From: Oligoflexia bacterium
GTDB taxonomy: Bacteria > Bdellovibrionota > UBA1018
Assembly: GCA_014376785.1 (NCBI GenBank)
Contig: JACMQW010000097.1
Coordinates: forward strand, 1 to 41,775
Length of the DNA stretch: 41,775 nt
Reading direction: 5' to 3'
Part shown: positions 34,334 to 41,775 of the stretch, in pieces
Layout: every line of letters begins with the position of its first letter
How positions within the stretch are numbered: the first letter of the stretch is position 1
The notes under the pieces: generated by a model
What the model saw: the letters and a program-made list of their open reading frames with translations, nothing else
The model's database searches: none
Told to the model about the DNA's origin: nothing
Position numbers and translations under genes: made by a program

Positions 34334-34672
34334 ATGAAAGCACTTTTTTTAACGCTCTGTTTTTTAGGACTTACCACCAGCGCTTCGGCCGAAAATGGGT
34401 GCCTGAAAAATGCCCTCACTCTTTCCACAGCGATTTTGCGAATCGAGTTTCCGAATACCGGCAAATCCGCCAGAACAGTTTCGGAAACGACTTGTTTAGA
34501 TCAACCATCGACCTTCGTGGTCGAGGTGCAGACACCGGTGGAATCTCGCTACTTGAAATTTGAGTTCGCGCCAAACATGAAAACCTGCAAGCTTTTAGCT
34601 TTCAAGTCTCTAGTCCCTCAGTCCGGCGATGGTTATCTTCTAGGAATGGGTGATTGCCGGAGTTTTCACTAG
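34334..34672 (+). CDS. small exported Cys-containing protein, function unknown
   Basis: A 112-residue product; signal KALFLTLCFLGLTTSASA, cleavage before ENG. The mature 94 residues contain four Cys (ENGCLKN, TTCLDQ, KTCKLL, GDCRSF), which could form two disulfides. No family recognised. The start at ATG 34334 is inferred from the signal peptide; upstream frame (from 34292) overlaps dadA. It lies 7 bp behind dadA and is likely co-transcribed. Confidence 0.65.
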   Translation: MKALFLTLCFLGLTTSASAENGCLKNALTLSTAILRIEFPNTGKSARTVSETTCLDQPSTFVVEVQTPVESRYLKFEFAPNMKTCKLLAFKSLVPQSGDGYLLGMGDCRSFH

Positions 34673-34761
34673 TAAATGAGCCATCCATGGAATCGCCAAT
34701 TTTTAGACAGTAGCGCATTCCGCTTTGATACCTCTACACTAGAGGAAGAAAAGGGGCGCGC

Positions 34762-35535
34762 ATGCTCAATCGAAATTTCAAGAAATCCTCAGTCGCACTC
34801 ACTCTGATCACGTTAATCGGAGCCCTCTCTTCCACAGCTAACGCATCCCCGTGTCCTTCACGGACCGGGAAAGTCACCAAAGAGCTCTTAGAGAGCAAAG
34901 CTTTCAATAAAATTGCAACGACCGCACTCGACGAAGCTTCGAAAAAAAACCCAGATAACATGGTTTTTTTAGTCGTTGATTCGAAGAATCGCACTCCGAT
35001 CACGATCACGGTTCCACTGCCGAGTGAAGGAAACCACGTGGATCTTCCGGCAAAACTCTTAGCACTGAATGAAGGCGACGAAGTCTACGCTTACCACCGC
35101 TCGAGCTCTGCCTATATTTTTGAAGGCGACCAAGAAACGCTGAGGAGCAGCGCGCTCGACGCAAAGTCCGCGTGTCTCGGCGCTCGGGTCGACAACCGTT
35201 TTATTCGGCCATCGCCGAGCGGCGAAAACGGTTGTGAAATCGTCACGCTCTCGGGAACGAAGAGTGCCACGCTCATTTACGGCAAAATGGCCCAGCGTTG
35301 TGACGATATTGCGATCTTAAGCCAGCAACGCAACCTCTCCAAGGACCAAGGCGAGCAGTTTAAAGAAGATGAAGCCTACCTGATGCAAAAACTCGGTCCG
35401 AAAAGTCGGCTTGGCGTAAACCGCTCCCCCGGTATCGAAACTCAGTCGACTCGCACCGCCGCGAAAGACGATATCCAGCCCATCGGTTCGTCAAATGCTC
35501 CGCTCAAGAAAAAGACTGCGGGCAACGGGAACTAG
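34762..35535 (+). CDS. exported protein of unknown function
   Basis: A 257-residue product: signal KSSVALTLITLIGALSSTANAS. The central part (ITITVPLPSEGNHVDLPAKLLALNEGDEVYAYHRSSSAYIFEGDQ) is predicted beta-rich; the C-terminal third is polar, with a Lys/Thr/Ser-rich tail. Cys at CPS, CLG, CEI and RCDD. AAGGGG precedes the ATG by five bases. A short CCTCTA-CAC-TAGAGG hairpin (34731-34745) lies in the leader. It ends at a strong bidirectional terminator. Family unknown. Confidence 0.68.
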   Translation: MLNRNFKKSSVALTLITLIGALSSTANASPCPSRTGKVTKELLESKAFNKIATTALDEASKKNPDNMVFLVVDSKNRTPITITVPLPSEGNHVDLPAKLLALNEGDEVYAYHRSSSAYIFEGDQETLRSSALDAKSACLGARVDNRFIRPSPSGENGCEIVTLSGTKSATLIYGKMAQRCDDIAILSQQRNLSKDQGEQFKEDEAYLMQKLGPKSRLGVNRSPGIETQSTRTAAKDDIQPIGSSNAPLKKKTAGNGN

Positions 35536-35598
35536 CTCGCCTTCCGCATCTGTGGCTAAAGCTAATGGTAGAGCTAACGATCATGAGTGAACCATCCT

Positions 35599-35646
35599 AA
35601 AAAAAGAGCGGAGTCGGACCATCGTCCAACCCCGCTCTTTTTTTAC
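35599..35646. terminator. bidirectional intrinsic terminator
   Basis: AAAAAAGAGCGG pairs with CCGCTCTTTTTT, and an inner GTCGGAC/GTCCAAC lengthens the stem around a CATC loop. A and T runs flank it, so it can end both the exported-protein gene at its left and the histone-like gene at its right. Confidence 0.94.
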
Positions 35647-35699
35647 TTTATCTGAATTTCAAAACTTAGATTCGCCTGCTCAAAGGCTCTCATTCTAGA

Positions 35700-36488
35700 T
35701 TAGAAATCCGTATCGCCGTCGTCGAACTCGCGCTTGATGTTGTCGATAATCGACTCATCGGCTTCGTCTTCGTTGGGGGCCTCGTCGACGTTCTCGTCCA
35801 GTTCCAGATCGTAAATGACTTTTGAGAAGGCTTTTTCATCGGTCAAATCGAGCTTAATTGCTTCGATGTATTTGTCTGGGTATTTCGAAACCAATTCTTC
35901 GATGTATTGGTTTAATTTTTTCTCTTTAAGGATGAGTTCCTTACGTTTAATTTTTTTCCAATTTTTTATGTAGTGCAGGCGGCAGTAACCGGCCGTCGTA
36001 GAAGAGCTTTCGCAAGCAATCTCGCGGCACATGTCTTCGTAATTCTTCGGCGCGCGAGGGGCTTTCACGCCCTTCCCTTTAGCAACCTTCGGCGCTCGAG
36101 TGAGCGCGGGGCCGGGAGCGGGAACGGCCGCGGCGAGTTCTGCGCCTTTCACTGGCTTCGAAGCCTTGATCGAAGCCTTGGCTGATTTTGCATTCTCTTC
36201 CATTTTTCCCGCTTTCGCCGATGTCGCAGTGGCAGACATCGGGGCAGACGACTTAACGTCTTTTTTAGTGTCTGGCTTGAGAGATGCTTTCGCGTTTGAT
36301 ACTTTTACGTTTAACGCCTTCGGCGCGGGAGCGAGTTTGGCCGGCGCTTTCGCGCTCGTTTTTAACGGCGCGGTCTTTTTCGCGGGACTGACTGCGCTTT
36401 TGGGCAATGGCGTCGCTCCGGCTTTCTTCGTCGCGCCTTTCGCTGGGATCTTGGCTTTCGCTTTTGCGGGGACCGGTTTTTTCGGCAT
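35700..36488 (-). CDS. histone H1-like protein with Cys3His domain
   Basis: A 262-residue protein in two parts. Residues 1-150 are low-complexity Lys, Ala, Pro and Ser (PAKAKAKIPAKGATKKAG and more), like eukaryotic histone H1 tails. Residues about 150-225 hold C154-x4-C159-x9-C169-x2-H172 (MCREIACE...GYCRLHY), a probable zinc site, then a basic helix (IKNWKKIKRKELILKEKKLNQYIEELVSKYP). The last 40 residues are acidic. It is likely nucleic-acid binding; similar proteins occur in bdellovibrios as far as I recall. The start ATG 36488 is preceded by AGGAAG; the frame to 36557 overlaps nagA. Confidence 0.75.
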   Translation of the reverse strand: MPKKPVPAKAKAKIPAKGATKKAGATPLPKSAVSPAKKTAPLKTSAKAPAKLAPAPKALNVKVSNAKASLKPDTKKDVKSSAPMSATATSAKAGKMEENAKSAKASIKASKPVKGAELAAAVPAPGPALTRAPKVAKGKGVKAPRAPKNYEDMCREIACESSSTTAGYCRLHYIKNWKKIKRKELILKEKKLNQYIEELVSKYPDKYIEAIKLDLTDEKAFSKVIYDLELDENVDEAPNEDEADESIIDNIKREFDDGDTDF

Positions 36489-36531
36489 AGTCTTCCTAGT
36501 CAAAGTCTTGAGAGATTGGTAACTTAGCGAT

Positions 36532-37575
36532 GTGCCACGCCCATTGAAACGCGTCAAGAGTTTCGGAGCCGTAGACCTTCACTTCCATGGAGCCTTCGGA
36601 ATCGATCTTATGACAGCAAACCCGAAAGACCTCGATTTTCTTTCAAAAAAACTCTGGGAAAAGGGAGTGGCCGCATTCACGCCTACGACGCTGTCCGCCA
36701 CTCCAGCCGACCTTCTCGCTGCGGTCGGGAAACTGGGAAGTTGGATCCGTTCGGGAAGTGCGCCCGGGGCAGTACCCCTCGGCATTCACCTCGAAGGACC
36801 CTTCATCAGCCCGGGTTCAGCGGGCGCCCATACGAAGTCCATTCTCCGGCCACTCGGATGGAAGGAACTGGGTGACCTCTGGGACGCGTCGCTTGAAACT
36901 TTAAAAATCATCACACTCGCTCCGGAAACTTTGCCGGAACCTCTCCGAATCGAGCTTGGTCGGTGGGCACAAGCGCGAAAGATTCGACTCTCGATCGGCC
37001 ACACCCGCTGCACTGAGCGGCAAGCTGAACTCGCACTGCGCCAGGGTTTTACGGGAGTGACGCACGCTTGGAATGCGATGACCTTTCACCACCGTGACAC
37101 CGGAGCGCTCGGCGCGGCTTTTGGAAATCCGAAAGTTCGAGTCGAAATCATCCCCGATGGAATTCACGTTTCGGACGAAACCGTCGGCTGGAGCTTACGT
37201 CTTCATCCGGAAGGGCTCTTCTTCGTCAGTGACGCAACCCCTGCAGCAGGAACCCGCGGCGGCGGCTTTTCCACCTTTGGGGACCTTCGTTGTCGCTTAT
37301 TCGACGGGGCTTCCCGTCTGGCGAACGGAACACTGGCGGGGGGAGGACGAGTCCTATCGGAAACTTTCGCAGACTGGGTCACTCGTGAAGCGCAGCGTCT
37401 GAATCAGCGCGCGGAAAAAATCCTGACCGACCACCTCGCCCGCGTCCAGGAGATTCCTCTCGACGCCCTTTTCTTTAAAAGGTCAGAAAAAGTAGCACTC
37501 CTCTCGAAATTCCCCGTGGGTTGGGAGATTTCTGGATCTGGGAAAGTAAAATGCGTCCCTGGTTCCGCTGGCTGA
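36532..37575 (+). CDS. nagA: N-acetylglucosamine-6-phosphate deacetylase, N-terminally short
   Basis: A 347-residue amidohydrolase with H17/H19 of the HxH motif (DLHFHGAFG), E88 (GIHLEGPF), H157 (SIGHTRC), H178 (VTHAWNAMT) and D234 (VSDATPAAG), which are the metal and catalytic residues of NagA. It deacetylates GlcNAc-6-phosphate, for peptidoglycan amino-sugar recycling or chitin use. NagA usually has about 50 extra residues before HxH (the beta-sandwich); here a TAA at 36520 blocks that extension, so the protein starts at GTG 36532. C-terminal strand sequence is present. nagB and a sugar transporter are not adjacent. Confidence 0.87.
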   Translation: MPRPLKRVKSFGAVDLHFHGAFGIDLMTANPKDLDFLSKKLWEKGVAAFTPTTLSATPADLLAAVGKLGSWIRSGSAPGAVPLGIHLEGPFISPGSAGAHTKSILRPLGWKELGDLWDASLETLKIITLAPETLPEPLRIELGRWAQARKIRLSIGHTRCTERQAELALRQGFTGVTHAWNAMTFHHRDTGALGAAFGNPKVRVEIIPDGIHVSDETVGWSLRLHPEGLFFVSDATPAAGTRGGGFSTFGDLRCRLFDGASRLANGTLAGGGRVLSETFADWVTREAQRLNQRAEKILTDHLARVQEIPLDALFFKRSEKVALLSKFPVGWEISGSGKVKCVPGSAG

Positions 37576-37623
37576 AAACCCTGATTCACAAACGTCTGCG
37601 TCGGTGATAGTTCTCGCGGTCCA

Positions 37624-38286
37624 TTGAAAATTTACCTCAAAGAAATTCAAGAAAACGACAGCGAAATTGAAGCGACCGAAGCGGATGCTTGGGTCCGAGA
37701 TTCGATTGCAGCACTCGATGAATGCCCTTCCGTGATTCTCGGCAACACCGAATCCCTTCGCCCCGCCTCCCTTAAAGCGGAAACACCCCCGCGCCCGACC
37801 TCCGTGCGCTTTAACATGCGCCGAGTGGATGATGTGATCATGGTCTCCGGAGACATGGAGACCACCGTGCAGCTACTCTGCTCGCGCTGCGCAGCTCCAT
37901 TCCTCATGCCGTTTAATCAGCACTTCACAGCCATGTATTGCAAAGACAAAGAAATGGCTGGCATCGCTTACCTCGATAAAAATTCGAATCCTCGCGGACA
38001 GAACAAGGGCCACGCCCGTCATGCGCACGACTTCAACGCACCTCAAGGCATCGAAGCGGCCGAGGACCTCGAGATCAATTACATCGCTGAAGAGTACCTC
38101 GACCTCGCGCTCGTTTTGACCGAACAAGTCACTGTCCGCATTCCGTTTCAGCCTCTTTGCAAGGAAGATTGCAAAGGAGTCTGTGCGACTTGCGGCGCAG
38201 ATTTAAACGTCGGCCGGTGTGCGTGCGCGAAAATTCGGACGACCAGCCCCTTCGCGGGACTGAAAAATATCAAACTGAATTCGTAA
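37624..38286 (+). CDS. yceD: YceD/DUF177 family protein
   Basis: A 220-residue protein. The hallmark segment LLCSRCAAPFLMPF (about 80-93) and the C-terminal PLCKEDCKGVCATCGADLNVGRCAC match the DUF177 family, whose Cys pairs likely bind zinc. The family normally lies just before rpmF and plsX; in E. coli and plants it influences 23S rRNA accumulation. The start appears to be TTG 37624; an in-frame TAG (37609-37611) closes the frame upstream. It is followed after 42 bp by plsX; rpmF is absent. Confidence 0.84.
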   Translation: MKIYLKEIQENDSEIEATEADAWVRDSIAALDECPSVILGNTESLRPASLKAETPPRPTSVRFNMRRVDDVIMVSGDMETTVQLLCSRCAAPFLMPFNQHFTAMYCKDKEMAGIAYLDKNSNPRGQNKGHARHAHDFNAPQGIEAAEDLEINYIAEEYLDLALVLTEQVTVRIPFQPLCKEDCKGVCATCGADLNVGRCACAKIRTTSPFAGLKNIKLNS

Positions 38287-38328
38287 TTCCTTTCGCGACG
38301 TTCGGTCCTTTGCTAGTCCTTTTGGTCC

Positions 38329-39423
38329 ATGTCACGGTTACTCCTCGACGTCATGGGAGGCGATCACGCTCCCTCAGCGATTTTAGATGGTGCGCTCCTC
38401 GCGCTGGAAGACCTCCAGTATCCGCTCGTTCTCCTCGGAGATGAGGAAGTCATTCGCGCCCATCCAATTGCTCAGCACCTCGATCAGTTCTCAGGAAAGT
38501 CCGCCCCGTTTGCAAAGGTCACCCTCATTCACGCCCCCGACATCATCGGCATGGAAGACAAAATTAAAGCCCTCCGCTCAAAACCGAATGCTCCGATTAA
38601 CGTCGGAACGAAATTGGTCGCGGAAAGTTGGGCAGCGTTTCACGCCGGGACTGGAACTCCCGATGCGTTTATCAGCGCGGGACATTCCGGAGCGGTGATG
38701 GCATCCGCACTCCTGACGCTGGGTCGAATTCGTGGTGCCGAGCGCCCTGCAATCGCCACTCGCCTCCCAACCACCAACGGAAAAGGCGTGATTTGTCTCG
38801 ATGTGGGCGCAAACGTCGATTGCAAACCTGAACACATCCGTGATTTTGCGATTATGGGAGCGCTCCTTTGTTCCGCACTTTCTCCGGCCACATCCCGACC
38901 TAAAGTTTCCATTCTCGCAAACGGCGAAGAGCGCACGAAAGGAAACGACACCACGCGCGCGGCCTATGCGCTCTTAGAATCCCATCCGCTTTTCCAAGCC
39001 GGCGGAATCGGGGAATTCGTCGGCTATTCTGAAGCGAAAGAAATGTTCAAAGGCGATGTGGATGTCGTCACGATGGATGGGTTCATCGGGAACCTGATTT
39101 TGAAAAATTCGGAAGCGCTCGGTTCCGCACTTCTGCAGATCATGAAAACCGAAGCGAAGAAAAATCCGCTGAATCGGATTGGCTTTGGTCTGGCGTTTGG
39201 TGCGCTGAAATCATTTAAGAAGAAAGTCGACTTTCGTGAAGTGGGAGCGGCCCCGCTCCTCGGTGTGAAAGGTTACATCTTCATCGCGCACGGTCGCAGC
39301 GACCGGATCGCCATTCGCAATTCGCTCCTCCGCGCCCAAGAAGCCCTCCAAGCGAAAATGGTCGAACGCCTCGAGGTGGCCCTCGCGCCGACATTTGCCG
39401 TGTCTGCACCGGTGACGACGTGA
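38329..39423 (+). CDS. plsX: phosphate acyltransferase PlsX
   Basis: A 364-residue protein with the family start LLLDVMGGDHAPSAILDGAL and downstream GHSGAVMASALLTLGRI, LDVGANVDCKPEHI, VVTMDGFIGNLILKNSE, GAAPLLGVKGYIFIAHGRSD. It makes acyl-phosphate from acyl-ACP for phospholipid synthesis. Length is a little above the usual about 340, owing to a C-terminal extension. Its TGA overlaps the GTG of fabH (GTGA), giving coupling. Confidence 0.93.
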   Translation: MSRLLLDVMGGDHAPSAILDGALLALEDLQYPLVLLGDEEVIRAHPIAQHLDQFSGKSAPFAKVTLIHAPDIIGMEDKIKALRSKPNAPINVGTKLVAESWAAFHAGTGTPDAFISAGHSGAVMASALLTLGRIRGAERPAIATRLPTTNGKGVICLDVGANVDCKPEHIRDFAIMGALLCSALSPATSRPKVSILANGEERTKGNDTTRAAYALLESHPLFQAGGIGEFVGYSEAKEMFKGDVDVVTMDGFIGNLILKNSEALGSALLQIMKTEAKKNPLNRIGFGLAFGALKSFKKKVDFREVGAAPLLGVKGYIFIAHGRSDRIAIRNSLLRAQEALQAKMVERLEVALAPTFAVSAPVTT

Positions 39424-40454
39424 AGCTGTATTCGTCACGCATCGCAGGCACCGGCTCTGCTTTTCCGGAACGAGTCGTGACGAATGAGGAACTCTGCAGG
39501 TGGCTTGAAAACTTGCCGGGCGAAGTGCCCGAAAATTTCTCGCCCGATTGGATTTTCGAACGGACAGGGATTAAGACTCGTCATCTTGCACGCTCCGGAG
39601 AAACGGTTTCAGAGCTCGCCTTTCTTGCATCGGTGCGAGCGCTCTCCAAAGCGGGAATTCTCGACAAAGACATCGACGGTATTTTAGTCGCCACTTGCAC
39701 GCCCGAGCAACCGCTGCCCGCCAGCGCAACTTTTCTCCAAATGAAACTCGGCGCGACCCGCGCATTCGCCCTAGACGTGAACGCGGCTTGCAGCGGATTC
39801 CAACACGCCTGGGCGCTGGCCCACGCAATGGTGGCGAGCGGTCAGGCAAAAAACATGCTGGTGGTGGGAGCGGATGTTCTCTCGTCCGTGACTGATTACA
39901 CTGATCGAAAGAGCGCGATTCTTTTCGGTGACGGCGCAGGAGCAGTAGTGATTACCCGAGATGAAAATCTCGAAAATGCACCACGATTCTCTCTCTCCGC
40001 GGATGGACGCGAATGGGATCTGTTTCAAGTTCCAGCCGGCGGCTCCGCAAAACCCGCATTTGGAATCGATCCTCGGGACAAAGCGGAGATCAGCTATTCC
40101 CAAACCCGCATGCAGATGAAGGGAACGGAGATTTTCAAATCGTCGGTCCGCACCATGGTCGACCTCTCCGCGAAGTTGCTGACGGAACTCGGGCTGAGCG
40201 TTTCGGACATCGATTTCGTGGTGCCTCACCAGGCAAATTTGCGAATTTTGGAAGCAGTCGCCCGGAAGACTCAAATCCCGCTTGCGAAATTTATCTTAAA
40301 CATCGAAACGCGCGGAAACACTTCTGCGGCAACCGTTCCTACGGCGCTCGACGAAGGATTTCGTTCGGGCAGAATCCTTCCCGGTCACCGAATCCTCGTC
40401 CCGGTATTCGGCGCCGGAACCACTTCTGGAGTTACCATTGCTCGCATTAGCTAG
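39420..40454 (+). CDS. fabH: 3-oxoacyl-ACP synthase III
   Basis: A 344-residue condensing enzyme that starts fatty acid chains from acetyl-CoA and malonyl-ACP. The triad is C124 (NAACSGF), H270 (VPHQAN) and N300 (GNTSAA); GDGAGAVVI is also present. The start is GTG 39420, overlapping the plsX stop. Length is slightly above the typical 317 residues. A 105-bp gap precedes fabD. Confidence 0.94.
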   Translation: MKLYSSRIAGTGSAFPERVVTNEELCRWLENLPGEVPENFSPDWIFERTGIKTRHLARSGETVSELAFLASVRALSKAGILDKDIDGILVATCTPEQPLPASATFLQMKLGATRAFALDVNAACSGFQHAWALAHAMVASGQAKNMLVVGADVLSSVTDYTDRKSAILFGDGAGAVVITRDENLENAPRFSLSADGREWDLFQVPAGGSAKPAFGIDPRDKAEISYSQTRMQMKGTEIFKSSVRTMVDLSAKLLTELGLSVSDIDFVVPHQANLRILEAVARKTQIPLAKFILNIETRGNTSAATVPTALDEGFRSGRILPGHRILVPVFGAGTTSGVTIARIS

Positions 40455-40559
40455 TTGCTCGTATGACCAAGAGGCTTCGCGACTTGCGCGCTCGAAACCT
40501 ATATCAATTTTCGTTCGAATGCTCTGTTCATGATTTTCGTTAAACCCTGAGGATTTCCG

Positions 40560-41603
40560 ATGCAGACCCCAAACCATTCACCGATTGCGCTCTTTCCCGG
40601 CCAAGGCTCCCAACAGGTGGGCATGGGAAAAGACCTTTTTGAAAATTTTAAAATCGCTCGGGAGCTTTTTGAAGAAGCGAGCGATGCGACGTCGCTGAAT
40701 TTGAAGAAACTCTGCTTTGAGGGTCCCGAAACCGATTTACAACTCACCGAGCACACCCAACCCGCGCTGCTAACGGCATCGATCGCGGCGTTTCGAGTCG
40801 CGGAATCAGAAATCGGCTTCAAACCCTCCGTCGTCGCCGGACATAGTCTAGGCGAATATTCTGCACTCGTGGCGGCCGGCGCGATTCCTTTTTCTTCGGC
40901 CGTCCGCTGGGTCCGTGAGCGAGGTCGTGCGATGCAAATTGCCGTTCCGGCTGGCCAAGGCGCGATGGCAGCACTCATGGGGATGGAAGATGCGGCTGTT
41001 GAAAACCTCTGCGCCGCTGCCGTGACTCGCGCGATGGCGAAACGAACGGTGGGCGAAGTCCATCACATGATCGTCGACTGTGTGCTTTCCCCCGCAAATT
41101 TTAACTCTCCCGGCCAAACCGTGATCGCCGGTGCAAGCGACGCCCTGTCAGAAGCATTAGTCCTCGTGAAAGCCGGCGGCGAATTCGCGGGAAAGGCGAT
41201 TCCGCTCGCCGTTTCAGCGCCTTTCCACTGCGCGCTGATGGCTCCCGCGAAAATGAAAATGGCAGAACTCTTTTCAAACGCCACTTCCTCCGAAAAACCT
41301 TCATCGCTCCGTTACGCGTACGTTCCAAACCGAACGGCAAACCTGACGGCCGAGCCTTCAGTCGTGTTTGAACTCCTCGTCGACCAAGTGGATCATCCGG
41401 TGATGTGGCGCCAGAGCATGACGACCTTGATTTCGAAAGGCTACTCGTCTGCCGTAGAATTCGGTCCCGGGAAAGTCCTTCAGGGCCTCGCGAAACGAAT
41501 CGCAGGCGGCATTCCGGGCGCGACGTTCACGACGAGTGGGATCTCCGATTCAAAAACCCTCGGCGAATGGAAGATCGCCTCTGAGTCGAAAGCAGGAACT
41601 TAA
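40560..41603 (+). CDS. fabD: malonyl-CoA:ACP transacylase with an internal insertion
   Basis: A 347-residue transacylase that loads malonyl on ACP. FPGQGSQQVGMG (12-23), catalytic S96 in GHSLGEYSAL, H223 in SAPFHCALM and ANFNSPGQTVIAG are all present. Compared with the E. coli protein there is an insertion of about 17 residues at about 155-172 (around AMAKRTVGEVHHMIVD), just before the ANFNSPGQ motif. AGGA six bases upstream supports the ATG. The 105-bp gap behind fabH may hold a promoter. Confidence 0.93.
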   Translation: MQTPNHSPIALFPGQGSQQVGMGKDLFENFKIARELFEEASDATSLNLKKLCFEGPETDLQLTEHTQPALLTASIAAFRVAESEIGFKPSVVAGHSLGEYSALVAAGAIPFSSAVRWVRERGRAMQIAVPAGQGAMAALMGMEDAAVENLCAAAVTRAMAKRTVGEVHHMIVDCVLSPANFNSPGQTVIAGASDALSEALVLVKAGGEFAGKAIPLAVSAPFHCALMAPAKMKMAELFSNATSSEKPSSLRYAYVPNRTANLTAEPSVVFELLVDQVDHPVMWRQSMTTLISKGYSSAVEFGPGKVLQGLAKRIAGGIPGATFTTSGISDSKTLGEWKIASESKAGT

Positions 41604-41604
41604 A

Positions 41605-41775
41605 ATGACGAGCCCATCCACTGATTCATCGACACAGACCGCCTTGCCGCTTGCGCTCGTCACTGGAGCTTCTCGCGGCCTCGGGGCTGCGATTGCAAAG
41701 CGCCTTGCTCGGGCGGGTTACCGCGTCGCCATTAACTACGCATCGAATGAAGCGAAAGCAGCCGAGTTGAAATCA
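41605..41775 (+). CDS. fabG: 3-oxoacyl-ACP reductase, partial (N-terminal 57 residues)
   Basis: ATG 41605 follows the fabD stop by one base, with AGGAA about eight bases upstream. The frame encodes LALVTGASRGLGAAIAKRLARAGYRVAINYASNEAKA, with the TGxxxGxG NADP-binding motif of short-chain dehydrogenases. In this cluster position it is expected to be FabG. It is cut by the window edge. Confidence 0.88.
   Translation, partial: MTSPSTDSSTQTALPLALVTGASRGLGAAIAKRLARAGYRVAINYASNEAKAAELKS

Noticed and set aside
36100-36522. Plus-strand 140-residue Ala/Phe-rich frame
   Set aside because: It is the antisense of the Lys/Ala repeats of the histone-like gene.
40463-40543. 26-residue frame in the fabH-fabD gap
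   Set aside because: No ribosome-binding site and no resemblance to a known small protein; likely chance.

Overview
The window reads as a chromosomal segment of a Gram-negative, diderm bacterium. It encodes LptE, a heptose epimerase, an MlaF-type ATPase, three lipoproteins with lipoboxes and many small Sec-signal proteins. Its character points to Bdellovibrionota or a related delta-like lineage: numerous lineage-specific secreted proteins, a DUF222-like HNH endonuclease, GYF_2/PilZ proteins and Lys/Ala-rich histone-like tails. That placement is inference; no rRNA or tRNA gene is present to test it. There is no IS element, prophage, integrase or CRISPR array. Genes are tightly packed, with many ATGA, TAATG or GTGA overlaps.

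Layout. 1-3.4 kb: a truncated DUF309 gene, divergent from an aldo/keto-reductase-like gene coupled to a queuosine-precursor transporter (yhhQ), then hldD. 3.4-6.1 kb: rpsT with a long Lys/Ala tail, a shared bidirectional terminator, holA and lptE (separated by a tandem repeat copied from the end of lptE), and dciA (DUF721). 6.1-9.7 kb: a minus-strand operon of membrane protein, alr, mlaF and a tail-anchored GYF-like protein. 9.8-14.2 kb: nadB, convergent with an operon of GYF-GYF-PilZ protein, alpha/beta hydrolase and pyrE, then a 28-residue membrane peptide. 14.3-16.6 kb: an HNH, small acidic protein and GNAT cassette, then a gene-poor repeat-bearing stretch. 16.6-24.1 kb: a block of exported proteins, including a VWA lipoprotein behind a sigma-54-type promoter, a transglutaminase-elicitor-like protein, a lipoprotein, and a coupled pair containing a HEAT/vitellogenin-like protein.

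24.1-28.7 kb: a thiolase-scoA-scoB operon (acetoacetate and acetyl-CoA interconversion) and a DegS-like protease gene. 28.8-32.8 kb: an exported helical protein preceded by a 15-bp hairpin that buries its ribosome-binding site, downstream of a large-subunit catalase (katE). 33-36.5 kb: a D-amino-acid dehydrogenase-like gene, two small exported proteins, and a histone-H1-like protein with a Cys3His motif. 36.5 kb to the end: nagA, then yceD-plsX-fabH-fabD-fabG, the conserved fatty acid start cluster but without rpmF; fabG runs off the edge.

No complete new defence or mobile system is evident. The best candidates for unexplained biology are the SD-burying hairpin at 30544-30582, the sigma-54-driven secreted block, the vitellogenin-like two-gene unit, the two GYF-domain operons, and the histone-like tails on S20 and on the Cys3His protein.
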